From assembly GCA_973895155.1 (NCBI GenBank), contig OZ316899.1, forward strand, positions 12,400,001 through 12,464,000: a DNA stretch of 64,000 bases, in the 5' to 3' direction. The DNA is from Marsupella aquatica (Eukaryota; Marchantiophyta). The position numbers and the translations under genes were made by a program. The notes beneath the pieces are model-generated. The model had not been told where the DNA came from and searched no databases. It worked only from the letters and a program-made list of their open reading frames with translations. This document shows, one piece after another, positions 11,453 through 22,065 of the stretch (positions are counted from its first letter, which is position 1; every line of letters starts with the position of its first letter).

Positions 11453-12345
11453 CATACCGACTATCATAGAGTAATACCAACTGTCTAGCAAGTAAAGAAG
11501 TAGGCTTCTTCAACTTCTTGTCATGATGTTTCTTTACTTGAGCTTGCTTCTTCTTCAATTGCTGGCTTGCCTCTTCCCTGATTTCCTCCAACTCCTCCAG
11601 CTGGTAAGCTCTCTCCATCAAACTCTGGTCAGCCTCCATTCTCTCCTCCACACTCACCCTCAAAGTAGGCACTTTAAACTCAACAGGTACAAGTGAGTGT
11701 TGTCCAAATACTAGGTAGAAATGACTATGGCCGGTTGTGGTCTTGAAAGCAAGGTTGTAGGAGTACACAGCTGAGTATAATTTGTCATCCCAATCAGTCT
11801 TGTGTGCCGCCACGGTTTTGTTCAAGATCTTGCCAATAATCCCATTAGCTCTCTCAGTCAATCCATTTGCCTTGGGGTGATAGGGAGTGGTCTTCCGATG
11901 CTTAATCAAGTACTGAGTAGTGAGCTCCTCCACCACCTCATTCAAGAAGTGAGTCCCCCTATGACTAACCAATTCAAGAGGTGGCCCAAATCTGGTAAAA
12001 ATCTGCTGATACATAAACCTTGCTACTATGAGAGCATTGTCCTTGCTTGTTGGTCTTGCCTCTACCCACTTAGTAGCATAATCAGTTGCAAGAAGGATGT
12101 ATCGATTCCTTCTAGACCTGGTCACAGGAGTGATGGGACCTATGAAATCTATACCCCATTTCTCAAAAGGTGCAAGAGGTAAAATGGTGGTAAGAGGGTG
12201 ATGCCTAGAGTGAGCTGGTTTACCTGTCCTTTGGCAAGGGTCACATCCCCTCACAAAAAGACTTACATCCTTATGAAGTGTTGGCCACCAATACCCTGCA
12301 TCAAGGATCTTCCTTGTTGTTGTTGCACTTGCATAATGGCCACCA
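11453..12345 (-). pseudogene. GypC pol: integrase segment
   Basis: Read on the minus strand in a different frame from the upstream pol. It contains the integrase zinc-finger end (GCDPCQRTGKP), the core with first Asp in WGIDFIGP (near 12150), then VSHRGTHF (near 11965), where the conserved second catalytic Asp is His, and the NGLTERANG segment. A one-base frame change near 12345 separates it from the RT/RNase H frame. ElemD cuts the C-terminal tail at 11452. As it stands the integrase should be inactive. Confidence 0.9.
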
Positions 12346-15300
12346 GCTCCTCCTCATGCATAGCCCTCATCACAATGGAGATTTCCTTCTGCTCCAAACA
12401 CCTCCTTAGTCTCCCATCAACTCCTTCCTTGTGAAGGACACCCTTCACCAATAAGTAGGGTCTGACTTTCCGCAGGAAAACAGCAGCCTCCTCTTGATGC
12501 AAATCTCTTGGTAGTCGGGTTGTGAGAAGAAGTTGGATGATATCCAAGTACCATGTATCCCCTCCACTTCCCACATGAAAGAGGTCTTCATCTGGAAACT
12601 GATCATCCACCTCCTTCAAGTCTTCTTCTCCTTCAATCCTTGAGAAGAAGTCTGCATTCCCATGCTTCTTACCAGGCCTGACCCGCACCTCATAATCAAA
12701 CTCTTGGAGCAACAAGATCCACCTTGCCACTCTACCAGTTACATCAGGTTTATTCACCATATACTTGAGAGCATTGTGATCAGTATGGAAGACCACCTTG
12801 TAGCCCAACAAGTAGTGCCTAAACTTCTTACAAGAGTAGATGATGTCTAGAGCTTCTCTATCGGTTGGTGAGTAATTCTTTTCAGCAGGTGCTAAAAGTC
12901 TACTTGCAAAATAGATAGGGTGATCCTTATTCTGGTCATCAAGTTGACTGAGCACCACACCAATACAAAAACCAGACACATCCACATACACATGGAATTC
13001 TCTACTCCAATCAGGTGCTATCAAGATAGGAGCTTCAATCAACCTGTTCTTCAACTCCTGGAAACTTGCTAGCCTCTCAACTGAGGGTTCGACCTCAGCC
13101 CCCTTCTTAAGCATGCTGGTTAGGGGTAAAGCTACTTTAGCAAAGTCCTTAATGAACCTTCTATAGTAGTTTAAACATCCCAAGAATCCCCTTAACTCTG
13201 TTACTGAAGTTGGAAACTGGACAGCCATCCAAACAGCCACCTTTTCTTGATCCACTTCGATGCCTTTCTTGGATACCTTGTGACCAGGTAGTATCCCTTC
13301 TTCCACACCAAAGAAGCACTTCCCTGGGTGAAGCTTCAAACCAACTTCCCTACATCTTTGGAAGGTCATCCTCAAATGTTCAACATGGTCCTTCCTCCTT
13401 CCAAAAATAGCAAAGTCATCTATGAATACTTCCAAGAACTTTCTCAAGTAGTCATGAAAGATATTCATCATCAACCTTTGGAACATACCAGGGGCATTAC
13501 AAAGACCAAAAGGCATCCTCCGAAAGGCATAAATCCCCCACTCAGTAGTAAAGGCTGTCTTCAACCGGTCCTCCTTCCTTATCCAAATCTGGTTGTAACC
13601 TGAGTACCCATCTAGGAAGCTATACACTTCCCAACCAGCTACTAAGTCAAGTACCATATCAGTAAAGGGGATGGGATAGTGGTCCTTCTTAGTGGCCTCA
13701 TTGAGTTTCCTAAAGTCTTGGCAAACTTGGATCTTAGGCTTACCATCCAAGCCTGGTTTCTTTGGTACAATGACAATTGGGGAAACCCACTCACTATTCA
13801 ACACAGGATAGATGAAACCTGCTTCCAACAATTTGTCTATCTCTTCTTTCACCATCAAGGAGTACTTGGGATTCATTCTATATTGCCTTTGTCTCACAGG
13901 TGAAGCTCCTAGCATCAAGTCAATTCTATGCTCACCAAGTTCAGGGTTTACACCAGTAAGATCCAAATGACTCCAAGCAAACACATCCACATATTCACCT
14001 AGCAAATCTTGGATAGTTTTCTCTTCACCTGATCCCAAGGCATTTCCCAAGTTGAAGGTCTTGTCTTGCTGGACAGCGATGGTTCTGTACTGCTCAGCTC
14101 GAATCACCTCCATCTTGTTCCTCATTGTGGAGTCAAAAGTGTCTTCAAGTTGTGCCAATCTCATACCTCCATAGACTGGTGCATTTTCAGCACTTAACTC
14201 CTCCTTCTCCTTGCTTGAATGCTGGTCTTCCTGAGTCTCATCCTCCTCTACGTTTGCAGCCTCCAATTGGTCCTCCAGCTCCTTTATCTTGAGCTTCAAC
14301 AATGCCAGGTGTTTAGCCTTCACCCTCTGGTCATGAGTCCCCTTCTTGATCTCAACTTGGGTAGCACCCTTGCTGCTCTGATCAGCCTCTTGAGCCACTA
14401 TGATAGTGCCTTCTTTGTTGTTCTCCTTGGATGAGGTGGCAGCTGGCTTCACCTCCTCTAGACTGGTCATTTCACTGATATTGGGCAGAGGTGAATGGTT
14501 GGGAAGAGCCTCCTGCTCTTGCTCCTCTCCAAACACTTCTTCTTCAGTCCATTGGCTCACCATGTTCAACATGTATACCTCATCCTCATCAGATGCAAAT
14601 TCGGTACTCAACTCATCGGAAAGTTCAGAATCATATTCATCCAACTCATCAGTAGTCTCTCCTTGATGCTTGTCATGACCCCATGAAACTGAAGTGGCAG
14701 GTTTGCCAAATCTAAACTCCTTCTTGCCCCAATCAGTTACCACTTGGGCTCCATACAACCAAGGCCTTCCAATCAAGATTGGGTAAGTAGAGGGCCTTGC
14801 TGGTCTCATTACCAAGTAATTCAACAAGAACTCCTGCCCCCCAATGAGAGTAGGTACTTGAGTGAGAGTCCCCACTGGTAGCACTCTTGCTCCATTTGCT
14901 AGTCTCATTGTCCTTGCTGTTGGCTGAAGTTTCTTGAAACCTAGTTGTTGGGCAGTAGCCTCAATCATGATATTCACACCTGAGCCTCCATCAACTGGTA
15001 CATACGAGAGTACACACCCATTCACTTGAACATCAATCTCAGGTGCTCCAAGGTCTTCACAAACCATCATCACATCAGCTGGGGTCCCAACCTTTGGAAG
15101 CTTCCTCCTTCTCCTTCCTACCAACATCTCCTTCAGTTGCCTCCTATACAAAGGGTTGTCTTTGATCAGCTGCCCCACTGTAGCAGTAACCAAACAATCT
15201 TTCACATCCTTCTTGATGTCATAAGAGGGTACCTTGTTGGTCTCCTTCTTCTCCTCCACCTCAGCTTCTTCCTTCAAAGCTTTAGCAACCTTCAGGTCTT

Positions 15301-15562
15301 TGTTGATGGCCTCTTGATGCTCCTTAGCCTCCATCTCCTCTAGTTGCCTCTTGACTTCCTCATTCACCTTGGGATAGAAGAGCTTCGGATGGTCCCTCTT
15401 GTAGTCACTATCTTCAGCTGGTGGGACTTGAACTTCTGCTCCAACTTCAACTTTGGTTGGTGACTCTAGTGAGTGCTCCTTTCTTTCCTTCCTCTTCTTC
15501 CTCTCTTCCTCTCTTCCACTCTTTCCTTCTTTCTTGTGGACCTGGTAGACACCTTGTAACAC
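12263..15562 (-). pseudogene. GypC pol: protease, RT, RNase H
   Basis: An open frame of 1099 codons. Order: Lys/Glu-rich linker, retropepsin-like block with DGGSGVNIM (near 14980), RT with FLDGYSGYNQIWI, RRMPFGLCNAPGMFQRLM and active-site FIDDF (about 13411-13426), RNase H with YVDVSGFCIGVVLSQ and FHTDHNALKYM, then the start of the integrase zinc finger, where the frame is lost near 12345. Colinear with the single 2132-codon GypB polyprotein. It overlaps gag in another frame at 15466-15562, so expression needed a frameshift or this copy is mutated. Confidence 0.92.
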
Positions 15563-17286
15563 ATAGCTTCCTCCTCAGGTGTCTCCATTCCCGGTAGATC
15601 TGGCTGGTTCTCCCCACCAGCAACTTGTGTCACTCCATCTTTGGCCTCCTCTTGCCATTCCATACTCAAGAAGTTCACTATGGCTTCAGTAGGAGCTTTG
15701 GCAACTACTGGTGGTGGTGCTTCTATCCTTCCTACCATCATCTTGGCAGCAGATCCAATAGGACAGTTGGCTGTGGTATGACCCTCCCTTTTGCACACAA
15801 CACAAAGAGGATAGGGAGCTCCTTGTCCCTGCCTCCTTGGTTCAGGGCAACTGTTGGAATAGTGCCCTGGTTTTTGACAATTCCAGCAGATCACCACGGT
15901 AGTTCTTGCCATTCCCCCAGGTCCTTGAGGTACCATTTGATCCACCATCCTTGGTTGAAGACCAGGCATAAGTTGAGGTGCCATGGGTGGAGCTGGTCTT
16001 CCTTGCAAAGTTCTTGGGCCTCCTGAAATCTGGTACACCATCTCCGGGGCTTCTTCATAGAAGTAGTCCACCACTTCACTTGCTTGATAAACCTCACTGG
16101 GCTCTTCATTGACATATTGAACTTGATTCCTCCAACCTTGGCACTCTTGAGGTGTATGGCCAAAACTCTTGCACTTGACACACCATACATGAGCTCTATT
16201 CACCGGCACCTTTCTCCTATCAGGTTGCATACCAGCAAAGTGAACTGATAGGGCCTTGAGTTGGTTGGTGATCTCACTCATCTTGGTGTCCATCACCTTC
16301 TTCTCTTTGCTTGCTGGTGTAGAACCTTCCAGCAAGTTGAAGGTTGCAGATTTGTGGTGCTTACCACTTGGCTTCTTCTTGCTGGCTCTCCTCTTTTGGT
16401 CGCTTTTTTTCTTTGCCTTCTTCTTTTTCTTCTTCTTCTTCTTTTCAGAGTCCTCCTCAGAATCAGCTTCTGAATCTGATTCTGAACTGGAAGTACTCTC
16501 CTCAGATTCTGAATCAGAAGTATCTTCAACTGAACTACTTGAGTCACTTGAGCTAGAAGAAGAATCACTATGGGAAAATCGCTTCTTCTTTCTCCTACTC
16601 TTGGAACTTGAGATCTCAGCACTCCTATAAGACTGAGCTGCCTCAATGGCCTCCTCCAAAGTATTAAGGTGGGCTTGCCTTACTGAGACACCCATCTTCT
16701 TGGGTAGGCTTGCCACAAACCATGCCAACAACATGGAGTCTACTGGTCTAGGGTCAAGCTTGGTAGCTAACCTTTGAAACCTTTGTAGAAACCTCCTTAC
16801 CGACTCCTTGGATCCCATTCTGATCTCTCCCATCTTGATCAAAGCTTCTGATTCTTCTCCCACCTTCCTAAACTCCTGCAAGAAGGCTAGCTTGAAGGCA
16901 TCCCAATCATTCTTGGTGGCATTTGATAGGTTGTTGAACCAAGGTCTTGCTTCTCCTCTCAAGACACCCGCCAAAGTGGTCAACTTAATATCAAACTCTC
17001 CATTGGTTTGGGCTGTCCCAATGAAGTCCTCCAACCAAGCATCAGGATCCTCCTTGGGCTTGCCATGGAATGTCTTGTATTGAAATCTTGCTCTTTGAGT
17101 CACCACCATGGCTGCCTCTTACTCTTCACTTGTGTCGGTAGTAGAAGAGGATGTAGCACTCCACCCTACACTGGGTTCTACTTCAGCTTGCAAATGAAGG
17201 TCCTCCCAATCTGGTTGCTCCAACTGGTCACCAAAGTTGAAACTAAGAGAGGCTTCTCTTAGTGCTTGACTCCTTGTAGTGGGCAT
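15466..17286 (-). pseudogene. GypC gag
   Basis: The likely start is MPTTRSQAL at 17286. A TAA at 17117-17119 breaks the frame before the 547-codon stretch from 17109. Retrotransposon gag core: GKPKEDPDAWLEDF through FLQRFQRLATKLDPRP. A Ser/Glu/Asp and Lys-rich region follows (about 16370-16600), then three CCHC zinc knuckles (CVKCKSFGHTPQEC near 16170, CWNCQKPGHYSNSC near 15870, CVVCKREGHTTANC near 15790). Gag packages the element RNA. The last 32 codons overlap pol in a different frame. Confidence 0.9.
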
Positions 17287-17391
17287 GCCACTCACAATCA
17301 CCTTCTTATCTCCCTCCTCTTGAACAACCAACCTGCAAACACACCTCCAAGTCTTGTGGCTCCACTCCCACAATACAAATTGCAAAGAGTT

Positions 17392-17410
17392 ATCCCCGGC
17401 AGCGGCGCCA
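17392..17410 (-). other. GypC primer-binding site, tRNA-Asp type
   Basis: The element strand reads TGGCGCCGCTGCCGGGGAT, complementary to the 3' end expected for plant tRNA-Asp, as known for Athila-like Ty3/gypsy elements. It is 20 bp from the end of the 5' LTR (17431), a longer spacer than usual, and the same spacing is seen in GypB. Confidence 0.85.
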
Positions 17411-17430
17411 AAAACAAGGGTGGGACTCTA

Positions 17431-19408
17431 TGTCAAACACTTGTCAAGGAGCTTAAGCGGCTTTTCTCCCCAAAAGACTACCTAATACCTGATCCATATC
17501 ATACCAGGGTCACAAAGGATTGACAAAACTTATGAAATGTGCCTACAATGACTAATCACTCCATACATAAGTAGTTTCAACTCTCCACTTCTAGAGAGGT
17601 AGTCCCCTTGACTACTTTTGTACTCACACCCTTCCCCTCTCCTCTACTCCAAGGATCAGCAAGGGGGATCTCCGCTCCAAGCTGTCACCTTAGAGAAGAG
17701 TCTCACACAAACACCCAAGAACCAAAGTACTTTCCTCTTCAAGCTTAAGTCTCCTCAAGACCCTCAAAATAGTGTTACCCCTCAACCTTGCCCCCTGGCC
17801 TTGGTTTGGGTCCACACATCCCCTTTGAGCTCTAGAGAAGGCTCCTCTATCTAAGGACTCTTCCTCTTGTTCTTACTTCTTGTTAACACCATACACCAAG
17901 CAAAATACTTTCCACCCTCAAGCTATAATCCTCTCTAAGTCTCCAAGTAGTGCTCTACCTTAACCATGCCTCTTGGCCTTGGTTTTGTACTGGCACATCC
18001 CCTTCAAGCTTAGACCAAGATTACATCATAGCATGGACTCTTCTCTTGCTCTCATATGCTTCAAATGCACTCACACTTAATGGTCATAATGAAGATTGGC
18101 AAGTCTTCTTTTATTGCATCACCTTTACAACAAAATTTCACTACACATTCTCCACACTAAGCATGGACCACCTCTCCCTTCTCAAGCTTAGCCCTACCTT
18201 GGCAAGGTAGAGATTCCACTTAAGAGATGAGACTCCCGGTCCCTAACAAATGAAAACTTCCTCCTTATATACTATTCTCCTTCCACACCACACCAAGGTA
18301 GCCCACCAAGGACCAAGGACCAAAGTAGCCCACCAAGGACCAAGGACCAAGGTAGCCCATCAAGGACCAAGGACCAAGGTAGAGGACCAAAGTAGCCCAC
18401 CAAGGACCAAGGTAGCCCACCAAGGACCAAGGACCAAAGTAGCCCACCAAGGACCAAGGACCAAGGACCAAGGTAGCCCACCAAAGTCCTACTAACTACC
18501 AAAGTCACACTACAATGAAAGTCCAACTAACTACCACTCCCACTCAAGCTCCTTCACCTTGTGATTGCCTGGTCTATTCAACCATCTCCTAGCCGCCCTT
18601 GTGCTTGACTTATTCCTGCCTTGTGGTAGCCTCGTCGAAGCATTTTTACACTTAGTCGGATTTCGTTATTTGGGAAAAACTATAATTCCCCGGCCCATAT
18701 TGTACCCACCGCCAAAACTCACCCATAAGGCCAAAAGGACTTTTGAGTAGATCCATAGATTTTCTTGGCATAGGGCTATGTCCTGGTTTACTAAGATCTA
18801 AACAAAACCCTATAACAAATTTTCTAAAATTAGGTAAAGAGGGTTAATTCTTATGTTTTCCAAAATTCTTCTCAACTTTGAGATGCTCCCAAAACGTAAC
18901 CGAAGGTAACCAAGTTCTCCCACAAGTTTCCAGGGATAGAGTGGACCATATTTAACCTATTTTGCAACTTGGAACCCCTAACTTTTCCCATCAGCTATTT
19001 TTCCCGAGACCCGCTATTTGGTAACTTTAAGTTTTGCCAAAATACTTACAACTCCTAGGTTAAGACCCCACTTGACTTTGTGACTTTTATGTGTGGTCTA
19101 GGGACTACCTAGCACCTATAGGGTGAGTCTTAGCAAAACTTATCACTCAAAAGTATCGGTCATGCCTTCGGCCCGACTTGCCGACTACCATAACTTTTTT
19201 CCACCCTTACCAAATAACTTACTCAACTCTTGATACTTCTAAGAGAAACATGTCCTCTCCCTCAATTTATTTCCCTACTCTACTTCCCTAGTTATTAAGT
19301 TACCTTAAACCTAACAACTCCGCTAATCACTAAACTATGTAATTACTACTCCTTGAAAGCAAAAAACTGACGCATTTCCTACTCAAGCCTCCCTTGAGCC
19401 ATTCCACA
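17431..19408 (-). repeat. GypC 5' LTR
   Basis: 1978 bp, TGTCAAACAC...CCATTCCACA on the plus strand. The 108-bp excess over the 3' LTR lies in the AAGGACC/GTAGCCCACC minisatellite (about 18292-18486), which has more units here. Target duplication CAAAG follows at 19409-19413. Confidence 0.93.
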
Positions 19409-19413
19409 CAAAG

Positions 19414-20831
19414 CAGCCCGCCAGCCACGATGGAGGAAATCCGCAAGGCAGCTTGGGAACAAAGGCCGCGGTGGTTGATGCCGATGACTTCTACTCACTC
19501 CACCTATGCTAAAGAAATAGCCATGGTGTACAGGGAGATGTGCGAGGAACTTGCACTCAGCATCTTTGGGGAGGAGTTAGAGCAGGGACCTTTTTTCTAG
19601 AGGGAGATGTTGGAAAAATGCCGATTAGAAGAAGCGGTGGCTTTGGAGAGAAGAAAGAAAGACGAGGTCATCCGTCGGCTTAGGGCAAGGGAAGCCAAGG
19701 TGGAAGACCTGAAGGCGGACAGGAAAACCCAAGATGAGCTGCGGATTAAGCGGCATGAGGATTTAGGATAAACTGACTCAAACCCAAGGGGAGTTGGCCG
19801 ATGCGGTCAAGGAGAGGGAGAAGTGGAAGCAAGAGCTGAGGGATGCAGAGGAGGCCCACATAGCAACCAACAATCGGGCCATGGCGGAAACCCAGAGAAG
19901 GGAGAGGGCGTTGAAGGGGGAGCTCAATGATATCCACGGAGCCCTTGAGGAGAAGGAGGCCGAGTTAGGGAAATCCTATCAAATGATTATTGTGCTGCGG
20001 CAGGAGCTTGCATCCTTGACGGCCAGCTTCAAGGCCGACCTGCGTGAGAAAGACGACCAACTTGATCAAACTTATGCCAAGATGAATAAAATGGAGTCTG
20101 AGGTCGTAACGAAGCTCAACAAGGAGCTAAGAGCAACCCAGGAGGAGAGGGCTACCTTAAGGAAGGAGTTGGAGGAAGCCCAGAAGGAGCTGGAGGAGGC
20201 GCGCAAGGACCTGGACGAAGTGAAGGAGGAGTTGGAGGAAAGCACAAGGAAGATGGAGAACTTACAACGGCAAGCTGACAACCAAACGGAGCGGCTAAAG
20301 AAACAAGCCGCAATATTTAAGTGCTTGGCGTCATCAAGTCCAACTCCAATTGGGGCAACCAAGTTGCAAGGAGTACTACTGGCCGAAGGACAAGCCGCGA
20401 CACTCGCACCGGTGCCGGAAGGAAGTGGCAAGGGGAAGGGACCAGCTGCCGAACCAGGGAAGAAGAAGAAGCGGAAACCTTCTGGATCAGGGAGTAATGC
20501 GGCAACTCAAGCCGTCGTGACCAAGGAGGTAAACCCGACACCAACCACAGGCAGGGTCACGGCAGAGGATCCAACTACCCTAGAAGGTGGGGATGGCAAA
20601 GCCAAGGCCAAGACACTCAGTGATGAAGCCGGGGTAACGGATCCACCACTAGAGCATGTCGGGGAGGCCGTAGCCGTATTAGAGGCCGTGGTCGATGCTG
20701 AGGGCGAAGCCGAGGGTGGACCCGGTCAGGCCGCGGGTGAGTTGACTGGGTCTGGGGCAGGTAATCTGTTAGAGGATGGACCTACGGTAGTGGTTGCGGA
20801 GGAAGCATTGGGGGCGTCCATTGAGGATTAG
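19414..20831 (+). pseudogene. GypA LTR ORF piece between GypC and GypB (copy 2)
   Basis: Continues the ORF interrupted at 6368: MEEIRKAAWEQRPRW, then the coiled-coil region to the terminal GASIED and stop at 20829-20831. Defects: TAG at 19598-19600 and a loss of about 50 bp near 19757 that shifts the frame. From about 19794 the frame is clean for 345 codons of charged heptad-rich coiled coil (LREKDDQLDQTYAKMNKME, ELEEARKDLDEVKEELEES) followed by a basic KKKKRKPSG patch and an Ala/Glu/Gly-rich tail. Confidence 0.85.
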
Positions 20832-20954
20832 CCACCGCTACCATGACGGTGGTGGAGGGCCACTCCTTTTAAGGAGGGCGGACGTGGAGGGAGGAGGCGT
20901 GAGTGGGCAGGGCGGGCTCAGATCTCCAAGTTTAGAATTAGGATCAGGACCAAG
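20832..20954 (+). repeat. GypA LTR copy 2, post-ORF piece before GypB
   Basis: Matches the GypA LTR just after its ORF stop (as 54790-54900). It ends in CCAAG at 20950-20954, the target duplication of GypB, and resumes at 35778. Confidence 0.9.
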
Positions 20955-22065
20955 TGTCACTTGCCTCTCCAACGGTTAATACGTGCAAACCGCACTTTTC
21001 TTCGCTTAAACCGTTGGTATCGTATTACGGGGTCGTGGAGGGACGCTATTTGGATTCTTTTCACACCAGGATGAGTATTTTGGTTTCCGCTCCCGGAAAT
21101 GTAGGTTTTGATCAAGTCTACCGACTACCCTCACCCCACAGCTTTTGATCAAGTCCTGCCGACTACCCCACTACACCTTCACTCGGAGTCACCCAAAGAG
21201 TGCTGTCACCACCCCTACTCACAAGGCCGACTCAAACCAAGCAAGTTTCTTCAAATCATAGAACGGGAGAACACAATTCGGAAAGCGAAAAAGGGAGAAG
21301 GAACACACAACAAAAGCCCATCAAGTCAAATGTACAGATCCATATCTCTTGGGAAAAACGATACACATTGCATGAGTAACCCGGCCTCCTGCCGTCTACT
21401 CAACTCCTGCCTCTCCGGACAATGAGTATGGCTCCCCCTCACTACTCTGAACACGCTTTCAAACTCCTCAGGCTCCACTCTATCCCTCCTTGCTAACTTC
21501 ACACTGAGTCCCCCTAACTACTTCGGGGCTATCCCCCTAAATACTGAAAAATCACACCAAAGCACCCCTCACAGGGTCACAACGGTGGCGGCTACCCTAG
21601 CGGCGCCGCTAAAACCTTGCACTAAGAGAAATCCTTAAACTGAAGAGGAGCATGCGGCACACACATGCTGCTAAAACCCTAAACCCAAAACAAGGGGGCC
21701 GACGGTGCCTTCGACGGCGCCCCAACAGTACACGTGAACCCTGAAAGTGAGAGGCACCCCAAAATGGCCGAAACTAGGTGCCCTTCCAAGTGCACACCTG
21801 AGCTCACCCCTGGATAGCTCTTCTTTTCCTGCTTCCGAATCACTAAGTCGCTCCCTCAACGGACTTCAGACGCCTGAGTTATGGCCGTTTCCGTACCGCA
21901 AAAACATAAGTTCTCCAGGCCATAACTTGCTCATCCTGGCTCCGTTTGAGGAGCGCCGCCTCTTGTTGGAATCAGCTCCGCGAGCTCATCCCAACAAGCC
22001 CATGAGTGACCCCCCACTAAAATGTTGGAAATCTGGAGGCCGTACACCCACGTCCGTACGCCTAT

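Larger units (their letters stand above)
6369..19408 (-). mobile_element. GypC: Ty3/gypsy retrotransposon, near full length
   Basis: Two LTRs flank gag-pol on the minus strand (3' LTR 6369-8238, 5' LTR 17431-19408), with primer site at 17392-17410. A 5-bp target duplication CAAAG lies at 6364-6368 and 19409-19413. ElemD is inserted in pol at 8442-11452. Coding defects: gag stop at 17117-17119, gag/pol frame change near 15480-15560, frame change near 12345, and second integrase Asp replaced by His. The LTRs differ by a minisatellite length change (1870 and 1978 bp) and scattered substitutions, so it is older than GypB. No long LTR ORF is seen, unlike GypA and GypB. Confidence 0.93.

Noticed and set aside
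18250-18526. Open frames on both strands over 18250-18526
   Set aside because: They are translations of the AAGGACC/GTAGCCCACC minisatellite in the GypC LTR.
21670-21700. Telomere-like CCCTAAACCC
   Set aside because: Only one or two units inside an LTR (repeated in the other LTR); the same holds for CCCTAACCCTAAT near 2063. Not a telomeric tract.
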